A stretch of 9,873 nt of DNA from an uncultured Oribacterium sp. (GCA_934279105.1 CAKQWR010000066.1:1-9873), one strand, 5' to 3'. Counted from the stretch's first letter, positions 1 through 6,691 are shown. Numbers and translations: made by a program. Notes: generated by a model not told the origin, from the sequence alone.

Positions 1-117
1 AGCCTCGGGCAGTCCCTGCTTCAGATCTGGCCACACCTCGTCGCCATGATCATGGAAGTCGTCATCGGCTTCGCCCTTGCTTACATCAGCTTCATGCGGA
101 AAGAAATCCGCGCGTAA
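1..117 (+). CDS. C-terminal end of a membrane protein, probably ABC-2-type transporter permease (partial)
   Basis: Only the last 38 codons are in the window, ending in TAA at 115-117. The translation runs Ser-Leu-Gly-Gln, then a hydrophobic stretch (IWPHLVAMIMEVVIGFALAY), then a basic tail (FMRKEIRA). A final membrane helix preceded by a Trp-Pro-His turn and closed by an Arg/Lys-rich cytoplasmic tail is typical of the last transmembrane segment of ABC-2-type permeases, which export drugs, lipids or polysaccharides with a separate ATPase. With so little sequence the family is a guess; another polytopic membrane protein would also fit. That it is a real coding end is supported by codon use like the GC-rich genes in the window and by the terminator-like hairpin downstream. 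Confidence 0.55.
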   Translation, partial: SLGQSLLQIWPHLVAMIMEVVIGFALAYISFMRKEIRA

Positions 118-262
118 ATTTTATATTGCAACTTCATGAATTTCAACGTCGCTCCTGTGAAAGCAATTCACACGTGAATGTGATGCCGCTAATTTCTGAA
201 TAACGTTTGTGGATTGTTTCTGCAAAGGAAATCCGAGGGTGATGAATTAGAAACATAATGAA

Positions 263-315
263 AAAATACCGTCTCGCTGAAGCCGAACTTCTCGGCATTG
301 CGAGGCGGTATTTTG
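263..315 (+). terminator. Bipartite hairpin, probable rho-independent terminator
   Basis: The outer stem AATACCGTCTCGC (265-277) pairs with GCGAGGCGGTATT (300-312) over 13 bp with one G-T wobble. Inside it sits a second perfect 5-bp stem, GCCGA (282-286) with TCGGC (292-296), around the loop ACTTC. The downstream side ends in TTTTGTTT and the upstream side starts with an A-run, so it could stop transcripts from both directions. It lies about 145 nt after the stop of the upstream membrane-protein gene and probably ends that transcription unit. Confidence 0.72.
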
Positions 316-357
316 TTTGGCCATTTGTGCAAATAAAAACATTTCGCGCGGGACAGA

Positions 358-415
358 TTCAGGAGACAGTTTAACAGTGTCAAATATTCAGGGTACAGTT
401 TAACAGTATCAAATT
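358..415. repeat. Two abutting 29-bp direct repeats
   Basis: Units 358-386 and 387-415 abut exactly and differ at only a few positions. Both start with TTCAGG and share the core ACAGTTTAACAGT followed by a TCAAAT. Paired or triplicated short repeats like these are found at the ends of some insertion sequences, where the transposase binds several sites (IS21-type ends are one known example). No transposase gene is present, so a solo or decayed element end is only an inference. Confidence 0.7.
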
Positions 416-450
416 TGCCAGCTCTGAAATGTGTTATGTTGATGTGATCG

Positions 451-655
451 AGGGTCTCAAATTAATCTGTGATTTGCCTAAGACGCACCGATTGAAATGT
501 AATGTGGGAGACGCACCAATTGATTTGTGATTTGTTTGAGACACCCAAATGAATCTGCTAATGTGAGGTGAGATTCATAAATCAATATGTATACAGGCAG
601 CCTCACAAATTAATATGCATATCAGCAGCCTCACAAAACCACTATGTAAATTTAA
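451..655. repeat. Degenerate tandem array, seven units of about 28-32 bp
   Basis: Units begin near 453, 481, 509, 539, 571, 601 and 629. Most start with a GAGAC/CCTCAC-like box followed by an AAATTAATCTGTGATTTG-like core. Units 481 and 509 share AGACGCACC and then an ATTGA-type core; units 601 and 629 share GCAGCCTCACAAA. The whole unit drifts, so there is no constant repeat with unique spacers. It continues the approximately 29-bp period of the repeats just upstream. A multi-site binding region (transposase, replication or repressor protein) is the simplest reading. Confidence 0.6.
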
Positions 656-737
656 GCGGTTTTTGAAAAAAAGATATATCATTTTGACCCTAATTTTGGC
701 TGAGAGATAAAAAAATATACACGCTGGAACATTTTTA

Positions 738-874
738 AAAATAGTGTCTATGAAAACGCTCGTATCAAGTGCCCACAGAACAAATTTATATATTCTTTTT
801 TGAAAAAGCACAGTTAGTGTAGATTTTAAGCAAAGATTACTTCGGTATAGCCTAAAAACAGTAGACACTATTTT
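738..874. repeat. Perfect 13-bp inverted repeats bounding 137 bp
   Basis: AAAATAGTGTCTA at 738-750 is the exact reverse complement of TAGACACTATTTT at 862-874. The 111 bp between are AT-rich and contain a further partial copy of the motif (TTAGTGTAGATTTT near 815-830). No flanking target-site duplication is evident. It could be a very small non-autonomous element (MITE-like), a spaced operator pair, or a long-range hairpin. Confidence 0.6.
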
Positions 875-1166
875 GAAACAAGACCGGCAATGTATAGTTT
901 ACGAATATATAAAGGGCGGGCTTACTAGAATGCTATACACGCAAAGCATGTTCTCGAAAAAGTGTATATTTTATGACCTGAATCCTACGCATCCGGCATC
1001 CATGCAACCGTCAGGCCCTGTCAAGAGCTGCAAGGATACCGTTATCACCCCCGGCCCAATGAAATCGTCTGTTACCCCTCTGAGTGGAAATCTTGCCAAT
1101 GTTTCTAAATTTAAAGCGATCACAGAAGCCCGAGGGGCTATCATGCAAGACGAAACGAAAACATGA
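873..1166 (+). CDS. Doubtful small ORF, unknown product (up to 97 aa)
   Basis: An open frame runs from a TTG at 873 to TGA at 1164-1166. The TTG lies inside the 13-bp inverted repeat and has no ribosome binding site; the ATG at 930 has only a weak AAAGGGCGGG about 10-13 bases upstream. I recognise no family. The second half (from about residue 45: Pro/Ser/Thr-rich, then a Val-Ser-Lys-Phe-Lys stretch) is less AT-rich than its surroundings, so the region may be or have been coding. The opposite strand over 971-1144 is also open (57 aa) and reads equally smoothly, so the true strand is uncertain. It may be a remnant of an older gene. Confidence 0.25.
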   Translation: MKQDRQCIVYEYIKGGLTRMLYTQSMFSKKCIFYDLNPTHPASMQPSGPVKSCKDTVITPGPMKSSVTPLSGNLANVSKFKAITEARGAIMQDETKT

Positions 1167-1323
1167 GGTTCTTTTCAATGATACATTTCTCAGCATATTC
1201 ACGTTCTTCTTTCTGGTAAAATTCATATGTTCACAGATTGTCCATTATCGATTACTATCTTGAATTTCCCTTTTTACTAAACATAACCATCGGTAATGCA
1301 TCCGATAACAAACGCTTCACAAA

Positions 1324-1347
1324 GTATAGTCTGTTTGTAGACTATAC
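1324..1347. promoter_or_regulatory. Operator-like perfect palindrome (9 + 6 + 9)
   Basis: GTATAGTCT (1324-1332) and AGACTATAC (1339-1347) are exact reverse complements separated by GTTTGT. The size, the symmetry and the position about 80-130 bp before the RecQ-like start fit a dimeric repressor site. Its right half touches a possible -35 box, so binding would block transcription. No T-run follows, which argues against a terminator. The regulator is unknown. Confidence 0.5.
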
Positions 1348-1373
1348 ACAAATATAGAATCATATGCTAGAAT
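1345..1373 (+). promoter_or_regulatory. Candidate sigma-A-type promoter for the RecQ-like gene
   Basis: TACACA (1345-1350, 4 of 6 matches to TTGACA) and TAGAAT (1368-1373, 5 of 6 to TATAAT) are spaced by 17 bp. The -35 box overlaps the right arm of the palindrome. The area is AT-rich, so other matches are possible and the assignment is tentative. Confidence 0.35.
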
Positions 1374-1427
1374 AATATTGTTCATTATGACGGCAGCACG
1401 GTAAAGCTGCATGCCTCGCGTTATTCC

Positions 1428-4400
1428 GTGCATATGAACACGATTACACCCCGAGATAGAAAGGATAAGCTCGAGATGCATGGTTCCAATCACGCAGAAG
1501 CTTCCGAAATAATTTCTTCAATTTCCAAATATCATTCTGAATATCATCTATCACAACCATCTTCATTTCATTCTACGTCTACGTCTACTTCAGAGCAAAC
1601 TTCGCCAGTTTCTGCGCGGATGACTGTTTCAGAACAGGCTTCTACAGCTGCTGCGTCGACGTTTACTCTGGAACAGGTTTCTACAGCTGCTGCGTCGATG
1701 TCTACTCTGGAACAAGCTTCTACAGCTTCTGTATCGATATCATCTGCAGATTCATCGTCGCCAGTGCTCGCGTCGACGTCTCTCACAGATCAGTTTTTAT
1801 CTGATCCTGCGTCGATGTCGTTAGCCCAGGGCTATCCGCTTATCCTTTCGTCTATCTTGGCTGGTCGTGATGTGCTTGCGATGCCACCGATCGGGGAGTT
1901 GCGTTCGCAGTGTTATCAACAGCTTGCGGTACAGCTTCCAGGCATCACACTGATTATTTCCCCTTTCACCGAGCGGATGGAGAAAGAAAAAGCGTCTCTT
2001 AAGAAGCAGGGAATCTCGGCAGAAATGCTTCATGCCGCGCTTTCGGACTATGCGATTTCAGCGCGACTGGAACGCATCCGCCGAAAACATTTCCAGATGC
2101 TTCATGTGTCTCCGGGACTACTGGAACGTCCGGAAATCCGCTCTTTCCTACTGTCAACGACGAAGATTTCCCTGATTGTGGTCGATGAAGCCCATAGCTT
2201 CTCGATGTACGCGCCGCATTATCGCCCAGCCTATCGTTCGATCCCGAAGCTGCTGAAAGATCTGGAACAGGCATCAAACCTGCCATCTCGTCCGCCGGTG
2301 CTTGCATTGACCCTGCCGACCACGCAGCAGGTGGAAGAGGACATCTGTCGTTGTCTTCAGCTCCGGAATCCGCTGCTCGTGCGCAACGAGCTGGGCCGCC
2401 CGAATCTGTTTTTTTCGGTGCATCGCCCGCAGCGGAAGAAGCCGTTCCTTCTCGATTATCTGCGCCGGCATCCAAACGAGGCTGGCATTATTTACTGCGC
2501 TGAGGATGAGATGACCGAACGCATCGCGCAGCTCCTTCATAGAAACGGCATCCCTGCACTCGCTTATCATCAGGGCCTGTCCACGGAAAAGCGGGCGGCG
2601 AATACGCGCCGTTTCTGCGCTGGCGGAAGCTCACTATCTGACGCCATAAGCATTGACCACGTCCAGCCTTCCGCCCCGCCGTTCCCCGACGGTACGCGTC
2701 ATCCATACGTGCCGGATGCCGCCGATCGGAAATCGAATTTTCGGAAAGCCGCGCTGCATCACCCTCACGTGTCAGACGCTGCCGATTATGTATCGCCGAC
2801 CCTTCTGTCGGAGCGTGCCAATGCTGTCGCCCATATCTTTATCGTGACGCCGGATCCGTATCTCGAGCTGGACAGGTCGGATGTGCGCTTCGTCATCCAT
2901 TATTCGCTGCCCGAGAGCCTCGACCGTTACTATCAGGAGGTCGGCCGCGCGGGCCGTGATGGCCTACCGGCGGAGTGCATTCTTCTCGCCAACGACGGGG
3001 ATTACTATCATCAGAAAGAACTACTCGCCCAGGCGGAGTTTCATTATCGTGGCATGCCGGAGGCGATCGAACAGGTGCATGCACAGCTCGACGCGGTTCG
3101 CCGCTATGCGCTGACGCACCAGTGTCTCCGGAAATTTCTGCTGCATTATTTTCGAAAGCCGGATGCCTCGTCCGATGCCAATGCCTACAGGTCCGCCGGC
3201 ACGTTCGTTTCGGCGGAGTCGGCGTCGAGCACATCTACAGATCCGACGATTTCGGCGGAGTCAGCGTCGAGTACATCTATAAATCTGACTATTTCGGAGA
3301 AATCAGCGTCGACTTCAGTGCTTGTCGACGCAAGCACTTCGAAGGAATACGTTGCCCCAACAACGCCTGTTGCATCGCAGGACGAGGAGAAGAAGTGGGA
3401 GTGTCATTATGAGCTCGTCACATTGCCGTTTCGGAATCGTGTGCTGACGACCGACGAACTGCCGGCAGACGACACCCTCCAATCGATTCAGATATCCGGA
3501 CATTATCCGGAAAATCGTATGCAGAAGGTGTCCATGCAGCTGGAAAAAGCGGCGAAAAGGCACATCTTCATCCGCTATGAAGACCGTAAGAAAATGATGA
3601 ATGAGGCCTGTAAATATGAACCACTCCGCGCGGATCCATGGGATCTGGTGGAGCCGGGACTTCGTGTACAGAATTTTCGACCGATTTCGATTCCACGCGA
3701 TGCCTGTTGCGTAAACTGTAATCCGGAACTATACGCGGAAGAAAATCGTTACGGAATCAGCGTTTCGCTCGGTCTCAAGGAACATCTTCGAGAAAATGCA
3801 CACCGCTTCGAAACAGACACAGATGTGATACGAAAGAAACGCATGTGGGATGCCGCAGAGAAAACATACTACTTCGATGTAGATACACGCTTGGGGCGAC
3901 GTGGAAGAATCATGGCGGCGCGAAAAATAGAATATAAGAAAGTGCTTCGAATCTCTCCGGATGCGCTGGTAGAGGACGAAGTGCGTATTCATGGAACATA
4001 TAGTCACAACACAGCAGTGGATGACATGCATTTTCCTGTGGAAAACGTCGTGTCTGGACAGGCAAATACGTTAACAACGAAATCCATGGCGCGCTTGGAA
4101 GATGCGCGTAATGAGATTTCTGCGGAGATGCGGACGCGGCTGCTTGGTGAAATGAAGGAGCTTCGGCAGCAGCTTGCGAATGAACGTGGCGTACCGGTGT
4201 GTCTGATCTTTACGGATAAAACACTGGTGGAAATCTGCCGCTCGCTTCCACTGACACGCAAAGAATTTGCATATATCCGAGGCGTCGGTCAGAAAAAGCT
4301 GGATCTCTACTATGCACCTTTCGAGGTACTCATCCGGGCGGCCCTCGATCCCGTACGCGTTGCGGATTTCTATGAAAACGTGTCCGCGGAGATACGCGCA

Positions 4401-5222
4401 GAACTGTCGCCAGAGCAAAGCACGAAACGCACGGCCGAGATACGAGCAGCACTATCGCGAGAGATGGGAGTAGCGATGCTGCCAGAGATAGCGACGAAAT
4501 ATATAGCGAAGACAGAAGCGACAGTATTACCAGAGGCAGAAGCGGCACGATTACCAAAGCCAGAGACGGCAGTATTGCCAGAGGCAGAAGCGAAATGCGC
4601 AACGGAGATAAGAGTTGCATTATCATCAGAGGAAAAAACATCACGCGCAACCGATGGAAGAGCAGTACGACCATTAGAATCACAAAACTTCCAACCATAT
4701 CGATTTGTTCCGGATGAGATGATTCTCCCAGTGCTCGAAGAAAAATATCTCCAGCGTCGGACGAACAAACGAAGCATGAAAAAACAGGATTTCTTCCTTA
4801 CCAGTGAAGAGGCTGTTTCGTTCAGTTGCGAAGGTGGATTGCGGAGTTCGGAAATCGCGCAGCGTCTGAATGACTATGTAGAAAAGAGGGAAAGTAAAAC
4901 ATCAGGAACAGCGGAAACACTTCCGTTGGTGGAGCATGAAAAAGGAAAGTGTCGGAACCTTCAAACCGGCAGCAGAAAGAAACTTTATGGCGCAACGATC
5001 GACCGGAAACTTGCCGCGCTCGGTTATCTGGAGTGCCGCGACTGGATCGTCACCGGCTGGTCGCGACAGGTCTACCTGCCCACCATGAAAGGTGAGGCCG
5101 CCGGCATTGGCCGAAGGACGTACAGGAGCCGGAACGGACTGACGTATCCGACGGCTGTCTACAGCGCCGGCGCCGCTTGTCTGATCGCCCACGTTTTCGT
5201 GCCGGATGAATGGACCGTATAA
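1428..5222 (+). CDS. Very large divergent RecQ-family helicase-like protein with HRDC domain and eroded ATPase motifs
   Basis: The longest frame is 1264 aa from a GTG at 1428; ATG at 1434 is in frame, and ATG at 1476 (residue 17) has the best RBS (AAAGGAT, about 10 bases upstream). Residues 45-133 are Ser/Thr/Ala repeats. A RecQ fold follows: GRDVL (146-150), DEAH (253-256), RPAY (266-269), GIIYC (353-357), AYHQGL (379-384), VRFVIHYSLP (486-495) and YQEVGRAGRDG (502-512). HRDC spans about 905-970 (GVPVCLIF, GVGQKK). In the family these parts unwind DNA using ATP. Here Walker A reads PPIGELRSQCYQ instead of PTGxGKSxCYQ (Lys to Arg), the Q-motif is lost, motif III reads LTLPTT, and motif V reads YLELDRS instead of FGMGIDK. 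Inserts split motif IV from V (about 397-467) and the zinc site (C566; C760, C761, C764). Residues 985-1085 are Ala/Glu repeats; about 1088-1264 form a further domain. RecQ ancestry is clear; helicase activity is doubtful. Confidence 0.85.
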   Translation: MHMNTITPRDRKDKLEMHGSNHAEASEIISSISKYHSEYHLSQPSSFHSTSTSTSEQTSPVSARMTVSEQASTAAASTFTLEQVSTAAASMSTLEQASTASVSISSADSSSPVLASTSLTDQFLSDPASMSLAQGYPLILSSILAGRDVLAMPPIGELRSQCYQQLAVQLPGITLIISPFTERMEKEKASLKKQGISAEMLHAALSDYAISARLERIRRKHFQMLHVSPGLLERPEIRSFLLSTTKISLIVVDEAHSFSMYAPHYRPAYRSIPKLLKDLEQASNLPSRPPVLALTLPTTQQVEEDICRCLQLRNPLLVRNELGRPNLFFSVHRPQRKKPFLLDYLRRHPNEAGIIYCAEDEMTERIAQLLHRNGIPALAYHQGLSTEKRAANTRRFCAGGSSLSDAISIDHVQPSAPPFPDGTRHPYVPDAADRKSNFRKAALHHPHVSDAADYVSPTLLSERANAVAHIFIVTPDPYLELDRSDVRFVIHYSLPESLDRYYQEVGRAGRDGLPAECILLANDGDYYHQKELLAQAEFHYRGMPEAIEQVHAQLDAVRRYALTHQCLRKFLLHYFRKPDASSDANAYRSAGTFVSAESASSTSTDPTISAESASSTSINLTISEKSASTSVLVDASTSKEYVAPTTPVASQDEEKKWECHYELVTLPFRNRVLTTDELPADDTLQSIQISGHYPENRMQKVSMQLEKAAKRHIFIRYEDRKKMMNEACKYEPLRADPWDLVEPGLRVQNFRPISIPRDACCVNCNPELYAEENRYGISVSLGLKEHLRENAHRFETDTDVIRKKRMWDAAEKTYYFDVDTRLGRRGRIMAARKIEYKKVLRISPDALVEDEVRIHGTYSHNTAVDDMHFPVENVVSGQANTLTTKSMARLEDARNEISAEMRTRLLGEMKELRQQLANERGVPVCLIFTDKTLVEICRSLPLTRKEFAYIRGVGQKKLDLYYAPFEVLIRAALDPVRVADFYENVSAEIRAELSPEQSTKRTAEIRAALSREMGVAMLPEIATKYIAKTEATVLPEAEAARLPKPETAVLPEAEAKCATEIRVALSSEEKTSRATDGRAVRPLESQNFQPYRFVPDEMILPVLEEKYLQRRTNKRSMKKQDFFLTSEEAVSFSCEGGLRSSEIAQRLNDYVEKRESKTSGTAETLPLVEHEKGKCRNLQTGSRKKLYGATIDRKLAALGYLECRDWIVTGWSRQVYLPTMKGEAAGIGRRTYRSRNGLTYPTAVYSAGAACLIAHVFVPDEWTV
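1593..1826 (+). repeat. In-frame 39-bp tandem repeat (13 aa x 6) in the RecQ-like gene
   Basis: Residues 56-133 divide into six 13-residue units starting EQTSP, EQAST, EQVST, EQAST, DSSSP and DQFLS. The three central units are nearly identical at DNA level (TCTACAGCTGCTGCGTCGA recurs). The units are Ser/Thr/Ala-rich, probably disordered, and sit just before the RecQ fold. Because the unit is a multiple of 3, copy-number change would keep the frame. Confidence 0.75.
3210..3325 (+). repeat. In-frame 42-bp repeat (14 aa, about 2.5 copies) inside the zinc region
   Basis: Residues 595-608 and 609-622 are near copies (SAESASSTSTDPTI and SAESASSTSINLTI), followed by a partial third copy starting SEKSAST. 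It sits inside the long insert that separates the first zinc-type cysteine (C566) from the CCVNC cluster (760-764). Composition resembles the N-terminal repeat, which suggests the same expansion process. Confidence 0.7.
4386..4637 (+). repeat. Ala/Glu-rich low-complexity repeats after the HRDC domain
   Basis: Residues 987-1070 contain imperfect repeats of AEIRAELS / AEIRAALS / TEIRVALS and VLPEAEA / VLPEAEA. The unit length is less regular than in the Ser/Thr repeats. The DNA here is richer in A than in the conserved domains. It probably acts as a helical or flexible linker between HRDC and the C-terminal domain. Confidence 0.6.
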
Positions 5223-5325
5223 ATCTAAGTGGATACAAGTCTGCATTTTGCGCTGTTTATCTCCATCGAATCGACCATTACGCTTCGCAATATGCACGTC
5301 CAAGCAGAAGAGAGGAAAAGAACAT

Positions 5326-6135
5326 ATGGACCTATCAGATAAAATGCAGTTTGAAATCGATCGACTCAGCGGTCTCCGCGAGCAGTATGAGCGCTGGCTC
5401 GAAAACGCACCGGAAGGCAGCATTCATTTTCTTGGCAAAGAACAAGGGGCGGCATGGCTGTATCGGGCTCCTGGTGATGAAAAATCAAAATATTTATCTA
5501 AGAAAGAAAAAGAACTTGCAGAAAAACTGGCTTTGAAGAGGTTCTATCGTGCACGTTTAAGAGACATTGACCAACAGGTTGCGGCATATACGAGATGTGT
5601 AAGAGCATTGAAAAAGGCGAGCCGTGCGGAGCGGCTCTTAGAACGTTCAGAACCTATGCGGACCTTGACAGGACAGCACATCTATCATTTACCGAAAGAC
5701 CTTGCGGATTGGGTTGAGGCAGACTATGAGAAGAATCCGAAGAATCCGGAAACACTGAAAGTGCCGACAGTGAGTGGTGAATTTGTGCGTTCGAAATCGG
5801 AACGTTCTATCTATAATTTGCTACGCAATGCGAATCTACCCTTCCGATATGAATGCAAGTTGGAACTGGAACATGCACGAAAATCGAATTATCCGGATTT
5901 CACGATTCTGAATCCAATCAATGGTAAAATCTATTATTTCGAACATTTCGGCATGATGGATGACCCGGATTATCAGCAGGGCTTCTTGAAGAAAATGCAC
6001 TCATATCTAAAGAACGGAATTTACCCTGGAGTGAATTTAATCATGTCATTTGAAACAAAGGAAAACCCAATAGATGAAGTGTATGTAAAGTCCATATTGG
6101 AGTACTACTTCGGAAATGCGATGAAAAGAGGCTAA
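5326..6135 (+). CDS. PD-(D/E)XK-like nuclease-fold protein, function unknown (269 aa)
   Basis: ATG at 5326 is chosen because AGAGGAAAAG lies 6-12 bases upstream; the frame stays open back to an ATG at 5206 that would overlap the RecQ-like gene by 17 bp but has no RBS. Residues 1-110 are charged and helical, probably coiled coil. After a GEFVRSKSE box (151-159) comes a nuclease-like core: E159, the YPDF motif with D191 (188-192), then a beta strand ending YFEHFG with E206 (204-209). This fits the E...PD...E-x-x order of the PD-(D/E)XK superfamily, with His-Phe-Gly after the second acid where E-x-K is usual. The predicted role is metal-dependent DNA cleavage or nicking, or DNA binding without cleavage. 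It follows the RecQ-like gene by 103 bp with no clear terminator between, so the two are probably co-transcribed. No signal peptide or membrane segment is seen. Confidence 0.75.
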   Translation: MDLSDKMQFEIDRLSGLREQYERWLENAPEGSIHFLGKEQGAAWLYRAPGDEKSKYLSKKEKELAEKLALKRFYRARLRDIDQQVAAYTRCVRALKKASRAERLLERSEPMRTLTGQHIYHLPKDLADWVEADYEKNPKNPETLKVPTVSGEFVRSKSERSIYNLLRNANLPFRYECKLELEHARKSNYPDFTILNPINGKIYYFEHFGMMDDPDYQQGFLKKMHSYLKNGIYPGVNLIMSFETKENPIDEVYVKSILEYYFGNAMKRG

Positions 6136-6168
6136 GAATAGAAGAATAGAAAAGAAGAATAGAAAAGT
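6133..6168. repeat. Short purine-rich tandem repeat after the nuclease-like gene
   Basis: AAGAATAGAA-type units repeat about three times directly after the stop codon. It is a simple-sequence tract with no evident function and may reflect slippage. Confidence 0.6.
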
Positions 6169-6184
6169 TCACATAAGCGTAATC

Positions 6185-6231
6185 AGAACTGTGATGCTGA
6201 AACAAGTGGTTTCAGTGTCATGGTTCTTTAT
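6185..6231 (+). terminator. Long-stem probable terminator of the RecQ-like/nuclease unit
   Basis: AGAACTGTGATGCTGAAAC (6185-6203) pairs with GTTTCAGTGTCATGGTTCT (6209-6227) over 19 bp around the loop AAGTG. The only four departures from perfect complementarity are all G-U type pairs, which points to an RNA structure kept by selection. A T-rich tail follows (TTCTTTATTTAT). It starts 50 nt after the nuclease-like stop codon. The T-tract is interrupted by A, so termination strength is uncertain. Confidence 0.65.
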
Positions 6232-6691
6232 TTATATGCGCGATTTACTTGGTGAATATAAAAGGTCAAATTTGGTATGTCTATCCTTAGGGGCATTTGA
6301 GAGATTGGAAAAGAAGTCATTTGCAACATCTCTTGACTTATCTTCCAGTTTTAAATCTTCATCACTGGAAAACCTACAAACCGAGATTTTTTCAAACACT
6401 CAAGTTTTTACACACTCAGAATATATAAAATCTTAAAATAGCGCTCCAATTATATAAATCGCGGAGAGAAATAGTATGCGTATATAATCCTACTATATAT
6501 TTGGAACTGTTTTTTAAAAATGTATATATCAAAAAGTTCGATTCAAAAAAGTTTCCCTTGGTTTTATATATACTTTTTCTAAATCTATTAATTTGTATAT
6601 ATACCAGCAAATAAATATAGCGTATGAGCTTCGAAATTTTATATATAATTTTAAAACAAGATAATTATTATATAGTGCGCTTCAAAACGTA

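Larger units (their letters stand above)
118..872. other. Gene-poor, repeat-rich spacer
   Basis: No credible gene is visible on either strand; the short minus-strand frames here lack ribosome binding sites and read as random AT-rich sequence. The stretch holds a small palindrome (ATTCAC, two bases, GTGAAT, near 165-180), the bipartite hairpin, a set of 28-32-bp degenerate repeats and a pair of perfect 13-bp inverted repeats. Taken together this looks like a graveyard of mobile-element ends or a cluster of protein-binding sites, not a coding region. Confidence 0.6.
1167..1427. other. Upstream regulatory spacer of the RecQ-like gene
   Basis: This AT-rich 260-bp stretch has no gene. It contains a small 5-bp inverted repeat (ATCGG at 1289-1293, CCGAT at 1302-1306), the perfect 9+9-bp palindrome at 1324-1347 and a promoter-like pair next to it. 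It most likely carries the control region of the downstream two-gene unit. Confidence 0.5.

Noticed and set aside
451..655. CRISPR array
   Set aside because: Period fits a repeat length, but the whole unit drifts and there are no constant repeats with unique spacers, nor any cas gene in the window.
970..1110. Riboswitch or other known structured RNA
   Set aside because: I compared it by eye with TPP, SAM and cobalamin cores and found no matching conserved boxes.
5206..5325. Upstream start of the nuclease-like gene at 5206
   Set aside because: No RBS there, while the ATG at 5326 has a good one; the extra 40 residues look like untranslated sequence.
6191..6436. 81-aa open frame after the nuclease-like gene
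   Set aside because: Its start lies inside the terminator-like hairpin, there is no ribosome binding site and the peptide looks random.
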